Part shown: piece after piece, positions 1-10,429 of the stretch | Layout: each line of letters starts with the position of its first letter | Position numbering within the stretch: the stretch's first letter is position 1 | Assembly (NCBI GenBank): GCA_030704615.1 | Contig: CM060731.1 | Coordinates: forward strand, 87,276,756 to 87,340,755 | DNA: 64,000 nt | DNA from: Takakia lepidozioides | Taxonomy: Eukaryota; Streptophyta; Takakiopsida; Takakiales; Takakiaceae | Direction: 5' to 3' | Notes under the pieces: model-generated | The model's database searches: none | Told to the model about the DNA's origin: nothing | The model's input: the letters and a program-made list of their open reading frames with translations, nothing else | Position numbers and translations under genes: made by a program

Positions 1-625
1 GGTACGTGCCACTCCATTCCGCAACCTCCGTCGTTACCTAGCACGACAATGGTCTCATCAACCTGTCCAGGAACATCCTTCCTTTCTTCTTCCAAATAAA
101 TTGTGCCCGGTTTGAGCTTGAATTTGGAACAAAGGTAAGTTTCAGTCACTCTGCAAAGTCCTCCCTCGTTTGGGATCCCGGCTCTCCCAAATTGCGGAGG
201 ACAACAAACTATAGTGTACGAATTGGGCCATCCATCACCGCACAAAGTTGGCAAGTGCGAGGTTCACTATAGCGACAGACCAAGGCTCACAGGCACCACG
301 TAATTGGAACTGCGGAGGCCATCCACGATTGGAAGTCGCACATTGAAGTGGAAAATAATGTTTCAAGAAACATGCCTGAAGGTGGGAGGTGTGATTCCAT
401 ATCTTGTATGTATAACAATGATGGCCATTTCGGCGACGAAATAACATCTCCTGACAGTTTTTCCTGAGGGTGGATCCAGCAGTATTCTCGGTGCAGACAT
501 GAACATTCGCACTGACAAGTGCCAGGACTGTTAGTTAAAACGGTTAGACAACCAAGTTGTGCTCATTAAGATAGGCCGCAATTGTGTTGTTTCAGAACAA
601 TGCATCCCATTGCACATGACGGAAC
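1..625. other. Left edge, no recognisable gene
   Basis: Only short open frames occur here and none shows a recognisable motif. The stretch may be upstream sequence of the methyltransferase-like gene that follows, but no promoter, TATA box or splice signal stands out. The first copy of the 22-bp palindrome family begins at its right edge. Confidence 0.5.
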
Positions 626-626
626 G

Positions 627-1003
627 GGAATGCGGTGCCGCATTCCACTTCGACATCGTCCTCTCGCTGATTGTGATCGGAAATGCGGCACCGCATTTCT
701 GTCAATGGGAAAACCAACCTAGTGCTGGAATGGAAATGCGGTACCGCATTTCAGTCCACTGACTTCGGCCATATGTCGGGCAAAATATTTTTTGTGTGGG
801 ACGGGAATCACCGACGTCTTGCCTGGTGGGAGTACATCAAGCAGATTCATGCCAAGCATATTGGCTGGCATTACATGGTGGAGTGTGTCATCCTCAAGGT
901 GAAGGCGACAGACTCCTCCCTGCTCAAGAATGCCATGGCGGACCTCAACTCGTAAGATTCTCATACCCTCCCATGCACATCCGAAATGCGGTGCCGCATT
1001 TCG
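627..1003. repeat. Four copies of 22-bp palindrome (family 1)
   Basis: Copies at about 627-646, 679-699, 732-752 and 982-1003 share arms GGAAATGCGG and CCGCATTTCC around a two-base centre (TG, CA, TA, TG). They flank the first coding block of the methyltransferase-like gene and lie in presumed non-coding sequence. Arms are nearly perfect, giving potential 10-bp stems. Confidence 0.85.
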
Positions 1004-2191
1004 GTTTCCAATCAGTTTTGTTTCCGTGCTTCAGTGGACTGAATTGGAGAGTGTGCCTTGCAGGGTCACTGAAAATGCATACGTGCATACCCACATGGCA
1101 CATATGTTGTACAGGGTGAGGAAAACTGGTCTCACTGACCCGCACATGTTCGCCAAAATGTTGGAGCCCGAGCTCATTCAAAAAGCCGTGGCAAAAACAG
1201 ACCGGACATGGTATCGCCTCACTATGGATGGAATGGTGGAGGTGATATACGAAGTAAGTCGTCCTCCCATTTTCCTCTGCTCATCCTTCCCCAATTTCCA
1301 GTCACCTTTCCACATGGATCGAATGTAATGCTTCTGCATGTTGTTCTTGGCAGTCGAACATCAAGCTGGATTTGGCCCATGCCAAACGCTTCTTCATGGA
1401 AAGTGAGGGGCAGTTATAAACATTGCAGTCATTGACCGAGCACTTGAAGGAAGCCGGGGTCAAGTCCAGAACCAAATACAAGTCAAAGCTTGTGAAGCTG
1501 GTGGCCATTGCAGATCCGGCACTTGGAAAGGACTTCATCCCTGAGATTGCAAAACATTATTCTCGGGCCATGCAGCCGACAATGCAGTTGGAGAAATTGC
1601 ATCACCTGTCAACGGCATGTGTGGAGGCGAAAGAGAATGTGAGGTTTCAATGCACTGAAGTTCCTTCCTAGCAATAGCCATTTTACTTCCTGCTCCTGAC
1701 ATTGGATCGGAAATGGCAGACACGGTGGCTGTCGATCTGGAATGCATCGGAGAGTATAAGGACCATGTGGTCTTTTCCACTCGAAGTTTCCGACCCTGCA
1801 GTGGATATATGGCTCAACCGCATGACTTGGTGGTTCCAGGTAATTCAAGGTACTTCCCCCAATTTGCTTTGCTGGCATGAATTCCGTGAACTGCTATGTG
1901 ACAATGCATGTTGGAAACGCAGGTAATGACGAATGCGAAGGAGCAAGTCATAATGCATACAAATTTGTTCGGCTTATACATGAAATGGGATGGAACACAG
2001 ACATTGGAAGACTACGTGACACGTTTCAGATGTGCGTACAAGGACAACCTCTTCGCCAGGGAGCTGCAAACAGCAAGAAGGAGCATGGAGTTTACACATC
2101 AGGAGGGGGCGGGAAAAGCTGCAATGCGAATTGTATACAGATGAAGCCTAGCTCCCGTTGTATGCAAAAGCTGGGTTATGAGGTTTGCCTG

Positions 2192-2211
2192 GGAAATGCG
2201 GCACCGCATTC
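2192..2211. repeat. Family 1 palindrome in intron
   Basis: A single copy with centre CA lies in the presumed intron just upstream of the large 2289 exon of the methyltransferase-like gene. The right arm has lost its terminal bases. Confidence 0.8.
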
Positions 2212-3452
2212 GCACTTTATGTTTTCGGTTGCACTCTGCGAATACATAGGTCATAACTTGTGCTCACGCATGCTGACTGTCTTGTAGGTATATGAAATAC
2301 GTGCTTCTTAAGACAGGGGCCCTGGCTGAAGAGCCCCCGTTCTTCATGGCTTGGACCGTGGCGGGCCCAAGCTGTGTCTACACACCAGAGATGCAGAAAC
2401 AATGGCATGCCGCGCATTTTGTTGGATGCCCGTGGTACCTGGACATGTCTGGTGGACTTATTGACGAATCGGAGAAAGATTTGCACGCGAAAGCGGAGGA
2501 GAAGAGAAGGGAAAGACGTGTCCCTGCTAGGCCTGAGTCGGTAAATGATGCTGCTACTCTGGAACAATCCAGAAAGGCAGTTGAGATGGCACATAAGACG
2601 GTGGATGCAGCTATGCAGGCTCAACAGAAGGGGTCGAAGAAGAGGACTCGCCAGCAAGGAGCAGCAGTTGTGACACCCAAGAAGACGAAGAAGCAGAAAC
2701 AGAAAGAGCGGGAAGAGGGTGACGAAGAGGACTCCAATGGAGACTTTGCAACTAGCCCACCCCCCGAAACGCAGCCGAAATCCCCTACACCCACCGTTGT
2801 CACGAAAGGGACGAGAACAGGCTCAACAAAGAAGGCACTCTTCAACCCCCCGGGGGGGCACCTTTTCAAGCCGGTGGAAATAAAGAGGCCGAAAGTGGAG
2901 CCAGAAACAGTAGTTCAGTGTATGAATGAGAGTTTCTTGGCGGCTTTGGATGGACGGGCAGCCAAGTTGGCATACATCAAGACCATGGAGGGTCTGAAGG
3001 GCAGAGCACTGAAGAAGGCAGCTGCCAAAGAGCCTTCCAACACCCCTGGGTTTCTGAAGATGGTCTCGTTCTTTGAGAAGGTGTGTGCAAGGAAGGATTG
3101 CAGGAGGGTGGAAAAGCCACCGAGTGGTCTTGCGATACGATCATCTTGGATATTCCGGATGGAGAGCCCGTGGAAGGACTGCATGCTTTGCCATCTTGGA
3201 ACAGGTACTCCGAGGACTTTTGGAAAAAAAGATTCGGGCTCGCCCGCATGGTGTTGGACGACAGAGGCTATGTCGTTGTCTTTGCGAGCAGAGGCAAAAA
3301 CATGAAGGCAGGAATTGCGAAGTGGACCCGCAAAAGTGTCGTCCCAATTCTGAAGAAGAAGTGGACGTGCATCAACACATTGGGCCTTCGGTCGGAAGGG
3401 AAGAAGGTAATTACCACATTGACAATCGTCCTTTCATTTTGTAAGTTGTTTT

Positions 3453-3470
3453 GAAATGCGGTGCCACATT
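3453..3470. repeat. Family 1 palindrome in intron, degenerate
   Basis: A copy with centre TG and one arm mutated (CCACATT instead of CCGCATT, a CpG-to-CpA change) sits in the intron between the motif-IV exon and the motif-I exon. Confidence 0.75.
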
Positions 3471-4166
3471 CTAATCGTTCCCCACTGTGTATGCAGACGA
3501 AGCAGTTCGATGCATACTGCTTTGTGAAGGAGAACTCGACCGTTGCTTTCGGAAGGATGGATTGTTGGTTGACCCAAACTGCGACCCCATCGATTACGAC
3601 GTCCTATTCAACAACGTTCCCACGGAACTCCTCCCTCATAGCCTCACTTCAATGGATCCCCTGCGGTATTCACGGACTTGGAGCCCTGCCTTCATCCAGA
3701 CAATTATGGAGGCTTGCACTGACCTGGAGGGCAGAGTGCTGGACCTCATATGTGGAACATGTATGCAGCTTCTGGTACTATGCTGTTCTGCGAATGCTCA
3801 TTATGTTCAAATTTGCCATTTCTCAAGGGCCATGTTTTAATGAGTGGATGTCATTCTAACAGGTGCCTCAATGTGGGTTGGGCGGTTTTCCGATTGACAC
3901 CTCTTTGCCTATGAGGATGACACATCCATCTGGGGGATCCCATCTGGAAGGGCTTCAACGGAATGTGAAGGCTCCCATCGCAGCCACAGATTCCTCGGAG
4001 GACTCGTCGGACTCGGAGGAAGAGACAGTGGACATTGATGCCGAGAAGAACCCGGAATACGAGTGCAAACATTGTAAGTTTGCAAAGTTTTCTGGGTGAT
4101 TTTTTGTCACACGCATTTTCGGACTGTGTTTCTCATTGGTCTGGTGAGTGATTGTTATGTGCAGGA

Positions 4167-4470
4167 TGTCACGGACATAGCCCAAAGGAACTTATCAGGA
4201 GTAAATACCAGAAGTTACCAAGTTACCATGTTACCGAAAGTTATCATGACTTACCGTGATTTACCATGATCTACCATTACTCACCAAGTTATCGGGAGTT
4301 TATCGAATTACTAAGAATAACTTGGGAACTACAACTTCCTTTGGAGGAAACTTCTCCATCAAGATACCTCATTTGTTTAAGGAAGCTTCTCCATCAAGAA
4401 ACCTTTGTTTAATCTTGGAAACTTCTCCAGCAAGCAACCTCCATAGGGGAAGCTTCTTAGGGAAGCTTCT
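4167..4470 (+). mobile_element. Truncated LTR, U3 portion (left side of an inverted retrotransposon)
   Basis: This segment starts TGTCACGGAC and is the reverse complement of about 5999-6307, the U3 part of the full LTR at 5676-6307, with small differences. It carries the same TTACCATGA-type short repeats and GAAGCTTC motifs. Similarity ends at 4470, just before the point where the full LTR has its TATA box, and palindromic repeats follow. It is preceded directly by CAGGA (4162-4166), whose partner lies next to the other LTR at 5671-5675 in reverse complement. Confidence 0.85.
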
Positions 4471-4496
4471 GTCATCGAAATTTCGTATTGGACAAT

Positions 4497-5064
4497 GGAA
4501 TGCGGCACCGCATTTCCGTCGAAGGGTCTGGAATTGGACAAACATCCATATCCAAAATGGAAATGCGGCACCGCATTTCCATGTCCGTCATCAAAATTTC
4601 GTATTGGACAATGGAATGCGGCACTGCATTTCCATGTCCGTCATCAAAATTTCGTATTGGACAATGGAATGCGGCACCGCATTTCCGTCCAACACGATGG
4701 AATGCGGTGCCGCATTTCCATCGAAGGGTCTGGAATTGGACAAACATCCATCTCCAAAATGGAAATGTGGTGCCGCATTTCCATGTCCGCCATGGGAATA
4801 ACGTGTTCGACCTCCAAATGCGGCGCCGCATTTCCATTTACCTCAATGGAAGAAGCTGGCCATGGGCAAAACTTCCATGTCGAAAACGAAAATGCGGCAC
4901 CGTATTTCCGTTCGGCCTCACGATTTCTGATGTCCAAAACAGGAAACGGAAAATTGTTTCTGCCCCAGTTATGGAAATGCGGTGCCGCATTCCAAAACGA
5001 TGTATTTGCAGTTGCCACATTTCCGTTTTTCCGTTCCGACATGGAAATTCGGCGCCACATTTCC
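4497..5064. repeat. Array of ten family 1 palindromes
   Basis: Copies lie at about 4497, 4559, 4613, 4666, 4698, 4761, 4815, 4888, 4973 and 5043. The 4559-4580 copy is complete on both arms. Centres are CA, CA, CA, CA, TG, TG, CG, CA, TG and CG. Several spacers are themselves repeated, such as the stretch containing TTCGTATTGGACAATGG. Long open frames here (peptides rich in NAAPHF or EMRCRIS) are by-products of the repeat and are not genes. The array abuts the truncated LTR at one inversion breakpoint. Confidence 0.9.
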
Positions 5065-5179
5065 GGTTTTGGGAAGGACGTGGTTTGACAGATGGTGTCG
5101 TTTAGAAGTACATGGGAGAAGGGACCTCAACAGCGTGGAGAAATTCCTTTATATACTTTGGAAGAGAATGTAAATGTAC

Positions 5180-5675
5180 AAAGAGTTAATTAAAATTCTA
5201 CCAATCTTGAAAATCATCATCACTATCGTCATCATGTCCTTGAGTGTCCTACTCCCCTTCCACCCCCTCATTGCCTTTCTCATGTCCAGCGGACTGCTCG
5301 TTGGCCAGGTTTTCAAAAATCCCATCTTCCCCTTGCGGAACTGACCATCTCACCTCCGTTGGGTCGTTGTCCTCCCTGTTTGCATCGCTCTCTTCCTCTG
5401 AATCACATACATACTTCCGCACCCGTCTACTTGTCTCAGCTGCTACCAACTCTTTCCGCATCCTTTTGTCCTCTCTAACCCTCTCCAAAATCAGCTCTAC
5501 TGTACTGGGATTCACACATCGTCTAATCGTTGTCTTTGCAAGTTTAGCTGCATAATTAGGAAGGGAGTAGTCTTTCACTGGGCTCTTCATGAAGTCGGTC
5601 CTCACAAAGAACGGGACAATCTCCCTGGCAAGAAATGTAGGCTCCACTGGTTTCGACCCGGATCTTGGAATCCTG
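5180..5675 (-). pseudogene. C-terminal exon of the methyltransferase-like gene, inverted
   Basis: Reading 5675 down to 5249 gives an open exon with an FFVRTDFM segment, a basic helical middle and the conserved VRWSVPQGEDGIFE motif, ending in an acidic tail. The second gene copy has the matching VRWTVPQGEDGIFE at about 35340-35380. The exon begins immediately after CAG at the LTR edge (5671-5675 reads CAGGA on this strand). The rest of copy 1 is on the plus strand and stops at CAGGA (4162-4166), so this appears to be the same gene's last exon turned round. Function of this tail is unknown. About 70 bases of A/T-rich sequence after the stop may be 3' UTR. Confidence 0.75.
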
Positions 5676-5975
5676 TGTCAAGGACGAGAACATGACTGAA
5701 CACAAACAAGAGATAAGACTAGAGGTACAAGGCTAGACAAGAAGTCAAGGTCGGCGTGGCCGAATGCACGATGAGTAAATAGGAATCAAGACGATCTTTA
5801 TAACAATGAACAAGAGTACAAGATATTGGAACACGACTTGAATACTGGAATGCTGGAGTACCACATACTGGAAACTGGGCTAGGGTACTGGGAACTGGAC
5901 TGGAATACTGGGAACTGGAAACAAGAGTAGCTTGAACTGGTGTTGGCGAGACTGAAGAGTGTCCAGTCTCGCCTC

Positions 5976-5984
5976 TTATATATA
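5976..5984 (-). promoter_or_regulatory. LTR TATA box
   Basis: Minus-strand TATATATAAG lies just downstream of the heat-shock-like motifs. A start about 30 bases further on falls at about 5954, where the sequence CAGTCTCGCC begins; that sequence is complementary to the element's primer site. Confidence 0.6.
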
Positions 5985-5995
5985 CTGGCTACTAA

Positions 5996-6134
5996 GAAGC
6001 TTCCCTAAGAAGCTTCCCCTATGGAGGTTGCTTGCTGGAGAAGTTTCCAAGATTAAACAAAGGTTTCTTGATGGAGAAGCTTCCTTAAACAAATGAGGTA
6101 TCTTGATGGAGAAGTTTCCTCCAAAAGAAGCTTC
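5996..6134 (-). promoter_or_regulatory. Six heat-shock-element-like motifs in U3
   Basis: GAANNTTC occurs at 5996-6003, 6009-6016, 6040-6047, 6076-6083, 6111-6118 and 6127-6134 (four GAAGCTTC, two GAAGTTTC as read on the plus strand). Inverted nGAAn units are the binding pattern of heat-shock factors. All lie within about 160 bp upstream of the TATA box on the transcribed strand. The truncated LTR at 4167-4470 keeps several. Heat response is inferred from the motifs only. Confidence 0.55.
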
Positions 6135-6307
6135 CTAAGTAGTTTCCCAAGTTACTCTTAGTAAACTCCCGGTAACTTGATAAGTAATGGTAAATCATGG
6201 TAGATCATGGTAAATCATGGTAAGTCATGATAACTTTCGATAACATGGTAACTTGGTAACTTCTGGTATTTATTCCTGGTAAGTTCCTCTGGGCTATGTC
6301 CGTGACA

Positions 6308-6320
6308 TCACCCCCTCCTC
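6308..6320 (-). other. Polypurine tract
   Basis: The minus strand reads a purine-rich run (AGAGGAGGGGGTGA) directly against the start of the 3' LTR, the expected place for plus-strand DNA priming in an LTR retrotransposon. Confidence 0.7.
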
Positions 6321-6362
6321 TAGCGCCGAGTTCCTTGAGGAGCGGTAAAATCTTGGACTTGC

Positions 6363-6872
6363 TTAGAGTTGGAGAAAATCCAAAATCCGACGAATGGTAC
6401 TTGTCAAGTATTCGGCTTTTCGTTCTTGACTCAAATGATTTGTAGGTCCCTGCAACCATCGATAATGTCCAACACCTTGAACTTGGGACCACGCTGTGAT
6501 TTGAGCATTCTGTTTTTCGAAACTGCCTTCAAACATGATTTCGTTGCCCTCTGGGTCCGAAGCCTCAACCTCCAACAAAATTATCAGACTTCGAGTAGGC
6601 TCCATTTGCCGTCGTACGGGGTCCAGACGAGGAAGTACGCGTCGCATTGGTGGCCCATCGTCTCGAGAGCGTCGGCGTGATGTTGAAGGTCGTGAGAGTC
6701 GGAACGGCTGATCTGGTAGCTGGGTAAGCGACAACTCCAATGTATCTGGTTCCTGTGACTTCATACTGCCAATACAAGATGCAAGAGTGCTGGAAGTGTA
6801 GCTATATATACTGATGTGTGGTGCTCCTCCTTCCTTAGCGTGTATCAGGTACATTGAATGTGGAGTCTTCAC
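6363..6872 (-). CDS. Extra 169-aa reading frame between chromodomain and 3' LTR
   Basis: An uninterrupted frame starts at ATG 6872 and ends just before the polypurine tract. It has an Arg/Ser-rich stretch near residues 60-75 and no recognisable domain. It does not resemble an envelope protein: no signal peptide or long hydrophobic segment is visible. Third-position constraint cannot be judged from one copy, so it could be an extra product of the element or a chance frame. No homologue recognised. Confidence 0.4.
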   Translation of the reverse strand: MKTPHSMYLIHAKEGGAPHISIYSYTSSTLASCIGSMKSQEPDTLELSLTQLPDQPFRLSRPSTSRRRSRDDGPPMRRVLPRLDPVRRQMEPTRSLIILLEVEASDPEGNEIMFEGSFEKQNAQITAWSQVQGVGHYRWLQGPTNHLSQERKAEYLTSTIRRILDFLQL

Positions 6873-6910
6873 CTTGAAGCTAACTTGGCTGACATCATCG
6901 TTGTGACGTC

Positions 6911-8100
6911 TTATTGACGTGTAGCTCGGGGCTTAGCTGGATATCGTTGATGAAACTCTTGGACTTTGTCAGATGCATTGGTGAGGTTGGATGAAGGTTC
7001 CCACGTTCGTTCGCTGATGTCGTAGCCTTTCCAATGTACGAAATACTCAAGATGTTTATACTTGATGCGAGAGTCTAGGACTTCGTCGACTTCATACTCA
7101 ATTTCTTGATTGACTTCGATTGGTGGAGGTGGTACGGAAACTCTCCCTGGAATATTCGATGGATGATACAACTCCAATAATGAAACATGAAAGACTGGAT
7201 GGATGCGCATACTTCGTGGGAGTTCAAGCCGAAAACTGACCGGATTTATTTGTCGAATAATTTTGAATGGGCCCAGGCGTTGATAATCCAACTTCCTTGA
7301 TGGTCGCGAGGTTTGTATGTCCCGTCGAAGAAGCCACACACGATCTCCGACCTTGAACTGGGGTTGGAGTTGGCGACGTTGATCTGCATACTCCTTGTAT
7401 TGTTTTTGAGCTTCTGCGAGGTGGAATGTAAGCTCTTTGTGAATCGTAGCAAGATGAGTAGCAAGGTTTTCTGCAGCAGGGCTTCCAACAGTCTTCATGT
7501 GGAAAGGGTTTGCTCGAGGATGATGACCATAATTGGAGAAAAATGGAGTTTGCTGGTCGAAGAATGTATAGTGTTGTTGTAGGCAAACTCAGCCAATGAC
7601 AGAAGGTCCGTCCAATTATCTTGGTGATAATTTATCGTACAGCGAAGATACTGCTCCAAAATCTGGTTTACACGTTCGGTTTGACCATCAGTCTGTGGAT
7701 GATTAGCTGTAGAAAGGTTGATCTTAGTATCCAATATGTGAAATAATCCCCTCCAGAAATTTGATATGAACTGTGGTCCTCGATCAGATACGATGTCCTT
7801 CGGAGTCCATGAATGCGGTAGATATTATTGAGGAAGAGTCTTGCAGTTTCCTCGCCGGTAACTGTCTTATTACATGGAATGAAATGTGTCATCTTCGTAA
7901 AACGATCTACAATAACAAGGATTGAATCGGTGGTCTTGGAATTGGAAGGTCCGTAATAAAGTCCATAGACACGGACGACCATGGACCCTTGGGAATGGGT
8001 AATGGTTGAAGAAGGCCGTAAGGTCGATGTCGTGGTCCCTTCGCTCTAGCACACGTGTCGCAAGATTTTATAAATTCTTTCACGAGTTTCCACATCTGCG
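6911..8100 (-). pseudogene. Integrase C-terminal half and chromodomain
   Basis: The integrase core continues from the frame upstream, with frame changes near 7700-7900. It has [14 protein letters not shown] (the Glu of the DDE triad) and the C-terminal WLLRRDI / PFKI / HPVFHVSLL blocks typical of Ty3/gypsy integrases. Residues about 110-170 of the 6911-7498 frame form a chromodomain: YEVDEVLDSR, then FVHWKGYD and TWEPSSNL. Chromodomains on integrases bind methylated histone H3 and can steer insertion (family knowledge). The frame ends at 6911. Confidence 0.85.
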
Positions 8101-9170
8101 GCCACCAATAGTCCCTGGATATCAATTCCATTGTTTTGTTGAAGCCGAAATGTCCTGCAGCCGGAAGATCATGACATGTTTGAAGAATTCGAAGTCGTGT
8201 AGGTCCTGGAGGTACATAGAGAAGTCCCTTGAAATAAAGTAAGTCATCTTTGAATTCGAAGTCGTTTGTAACATGTGGGTTGTCTCGAGGTCGATTTAGT
8301 TGACTTCGTAGTGTCGTAGCAAATTGGCTCTTCAGTGCTTCCTGAATCTCCTTTATGATCTCTGCATCGTCATAGGTGGACATGGATAGCATATTCAATT
8401 GGAGATTTGTTGGTTTCAAGATGATGGATTTATGTTGGTCAAAAGCTGCATCCCCTTCTTTTGGCGCAAGATACGATCGTCGAGAAAGAGCATCTGGTTT
8501 TCCTTGAAGATGTCCGGGACGGTAGGTAATAACAAAATCAAACCTTGCTAGTGACATACTCCATCTCGCTTGACGTCGATTCAAAACACGAGCACTCATA
8601 AAATATTCGAGGTTTTTGTGATCGGTATAGACAGTGACCTGATATTTAGCTCCCTCCAATAGATGACGCCACTCCTCAAAAGCATCGATAATCGCTAGAA
8701 GTTCTTTGTCATGGATTTCATAATTGATCTCCGCAGCGAAAAATTTGCGAGAACAAAAACCAACAGGGTGAAGTCGGCCATCTGTACCGTATTGTGAGAG
8801 TACCGCGCCAAGTGCAAAGTCCGATGCATCTGCTTCTAGGAAGAATTTTTTAGATGGGTCTGCATGTACCAGTATTGGAGCCGTTGTAAATGTCTGCTTC
8901 AGCCTTTCAAATGTCTGGTCAGCCTTCTCGTCCCATACAAATTTGTCCTTCCTTGTGAGTCGTGTCAATGGCAGCAATTTTGGAGTAGTCATTGATGAAG
9001 ATTCTATAGAAATTTGCAAAACCTAGAAAACATTGTACATCTCGGACCGAAGTTGGTTTAATCCACTCGATGATGGTTTGTATTTTCTTCTGATCCATAA
9101 AGACACCTTTGTCGGAAATAATGTAGCCCAGAAATTCGACCTCAGATTGATGGAAAAGACATTTCTCCAA
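7907..9170 (-). pseudogene. RNase H and N-terminal integrase region
   Basis: The 7907-9019 frame (370 aa) contains RNase H landmarks: LEADASDFALGAVL (first catalytic Asp), NYEIHDKELLAII (Glu), VYTDHKNLEYF (Asp) and GKPDALSRR (Asp). It then has an integrase zinc-binding region with H-x-H and CDTCARAK, and the first catalytic Asp in SMDFITDLP. The upstream frame 8919-9170 carries the RT thumb-connection motif FLGYIISDKGVFMD and FLGFANFYR; a frameshift near 9000 separates the two. Confidence 0.85.
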
Positions 9171-9182
9171 CTTGGCATATAG

Positions 9183-9900
9183 TCATCTTTCTCTTAATTT
9201 ATCAAGGACAAGGCGTACATGGCGGCCATGTTCTTCTTCGTTCTGTGAAAATATCAAAATGTCGTCCAAATAGATGACTACAAAGTCATCTAAAAATTCT
9301 CGAAAGATGTCATTCATCATATGTTGGAAAATTGCTGGAGCATTTGTAAGACCGAAAGGCATAACACTGTATTCAAAATGTCCATACCTTGTTTGAAAAG
9401 CTGTTTCCATTTGTCTCCTTCTTTTATCCGTACAAGGTTATAAGCTCATCTCAAGTCGATTTTGGTGAAAATCTTCGCTCGTCCCAGCTGGTCGAGAAGC
9501 CCAGAAATCAGCACGGATAACGATTCTTGATTGTGACTTTGTTGAGCCCGCGATAGTCGACACACATGCGTAATGATCCGTCCTTCTTTTTCACAAACAA
9601 AATAGGCCCCCGCGGGTGATTTTGGAATGTCGGATGAAGTGCTTTGACAAATTTTCATCAATGTATTCGCGTAATGCAGCCAACTCCGTCTGGGATAAGT
9701 TATAGATTGGGCCGAATGGTGGTTGGGCTCCTTCTTGTAACTCAATTGCACAGTCATAAGGTCGATGTTCTGGCAATATGTCTGCATTTTTCTTCTCGAA
9801 GACATATTTGAAATCTTGATATTGAGTGGGTAATGTTGAAGTACCTTTGTCTGTTGTGGTCTTGATCGAAGTCGCATAAAGTGCAAATGCCGCCTCCTTT
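9183..9900 (-). pseudogene. Reverse transcriptase fingers and palm, broken
   Basis: Motif A (IFTKIDLR) ends at an in-frame TGA near 9448; then follow AYNLVRI, a 1-bp deletion near 9412, and the intact [15 protein letters not shown] and [11 protein letters not shown] (YxDD active site) blocks. Upstream, CAIELQEGA and LSQTELAAL match the RT entry region. The active-site Asp pair is present, but the nonsense codon and frameshift inactivate this copy. Confidence 0.85.
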
Positions 9901-9921
9901 TTGGTAGCTCTCATGAAGGCT

Positions 9922-10392
9922 CTAGCTCCAAGAAACAGGGGTTGAATACCTTTGGTACTTTTGCATTTTTGTCTTGCCAAAAATTTTTCGTGATTGCCAG
10001 TCGATGTCAGGATTATGAAGTACAAACCAAGGAAGTCCAAGGATCACAGGATTCGTTGGAGACTGGATGACATTGAAAACAATCTGTGATGCTTGATTTT
10101 TAAGCTTCACTTCAAGGGGTCGAGTTTCATGGTCAACATTTCCTGATGCTAACGGTCGTCCATCGATAACTTCAACAGGGGCCGAGAATTTCTTTCTTAC
10201 AAGCGTTAAATTGTGTTGCTTCGCAAAGTCTTTGTCAATAAAACACGCTGAAGCGCCCGAGTCCAAAAGTGCTTCTACGGAGATATCTCGATTTTGCATC
10301 CTGATCTTTACTGGAACTGTGAAACAAGATACAGGGTCTGGAGGTAGAAATAGACCTTTTTTTTGTGAGAAATTTGGGGTGTCCAGCCGCAT
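9922..10392 (-). CDS. Retropepsin (aspartic protease) region
   Basis: The frame contains [17 protein letters not shown], with an intact D-S-G-A active site, and the [16 protein letters not shown] flap/ILG motif. Retropepsins process the Gag-Pol polyprotein as dimers. The frame is open but separated from gag and RT by frame changes. Confidence 0.85.
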   Translation of the reverse strand: MRLDTPNFSQKKGLFLPPDPVSCFTVPVKIRMQNRDISVEALLDSGASACFIDKDFAKQHNLTLVRKKFSAPVEVIDGRPLASGNVDHETRPLEVKLKNQASQIVFNVIQSPTNPVILGLPWFVLHNPDIDWQSRKIFGKTKMQKYQRYSTPVSWS

Positions 10393-10429
10393 GGTCCCTA
10401 CTGTGACTGGACATCTTCGTTTTCCGACC

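Larger units (their letters stand above)
757..4166 (+). pseudogene. Decayed multi-exon gene, beta-class DNA-methyltransferase-like domain (copy 1)
   Basis: Exon-like blocks lie near 757-954, 1075-1251, 1354-1640, 1680-1841, 1922-2140, 2289-3400, 3496-3760 and 3863-4078, many flanked by GT and AG. The 2289-3400 block has a Lys-rich low-complexity stretch, then a motif-IV-like segment (ILDIPDGE near 3145) and a GYVVVFASRG strand. The next block has YSRTWSPAFIQTIMEAC followed by VLDLICGT, resembling motifs X and I of beta-class amino-methyltransferases, in that class's order (IV before I). The usual D/N-P-P-Y is replaced by D-I-P-D, so catalysis is doubtful. Damage seen: TAA at 1417, a frame change near 3081-3103, a 1-bp frameshift near 3550, and TGA at 3895 where copy 2 (35.2-37.0 kb) has Arg. 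Function of the N-terminal half is unknown. The last intron ends at the CAG of 4162-4164, where a retroelement interrupts the gene. Two copies in 64 kb suggest a mobile or transposon-carried gene. Confidence 0.6.
5676..6307 (-). repeat. Full-length 3' LTR, 632 bp
   Basis: It begins TGTCAAGGAC and ends GTCCGTGACA, giving TGTCA/TGACA inverted ends as is usual for LTRs. Its 5676-side end matches 11483-11543 and its 6307-side end matches 4167-4470 in the opposite orientation. On the transcribed minus strand U3 runs down from 6307, with a TATA box near 5976-5984. Confidence 0.9.

Noticed and set aside
627-5064. Possible CRISPR-like array of palindromic repeats
   Set aside because: Spacing is irregular, spacers are themselves repeated, copies lie in introns, and the context is plant-type nuclear DNA with no cas genes.
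4256-5105. Long overlapping open frames in all phases across 4.26-5.1 kb
   Set aside because: They are by-products of the 22-bp palindrome array, which lacks stops in several frames; the peptides are low-complexity echoes of the repeat.
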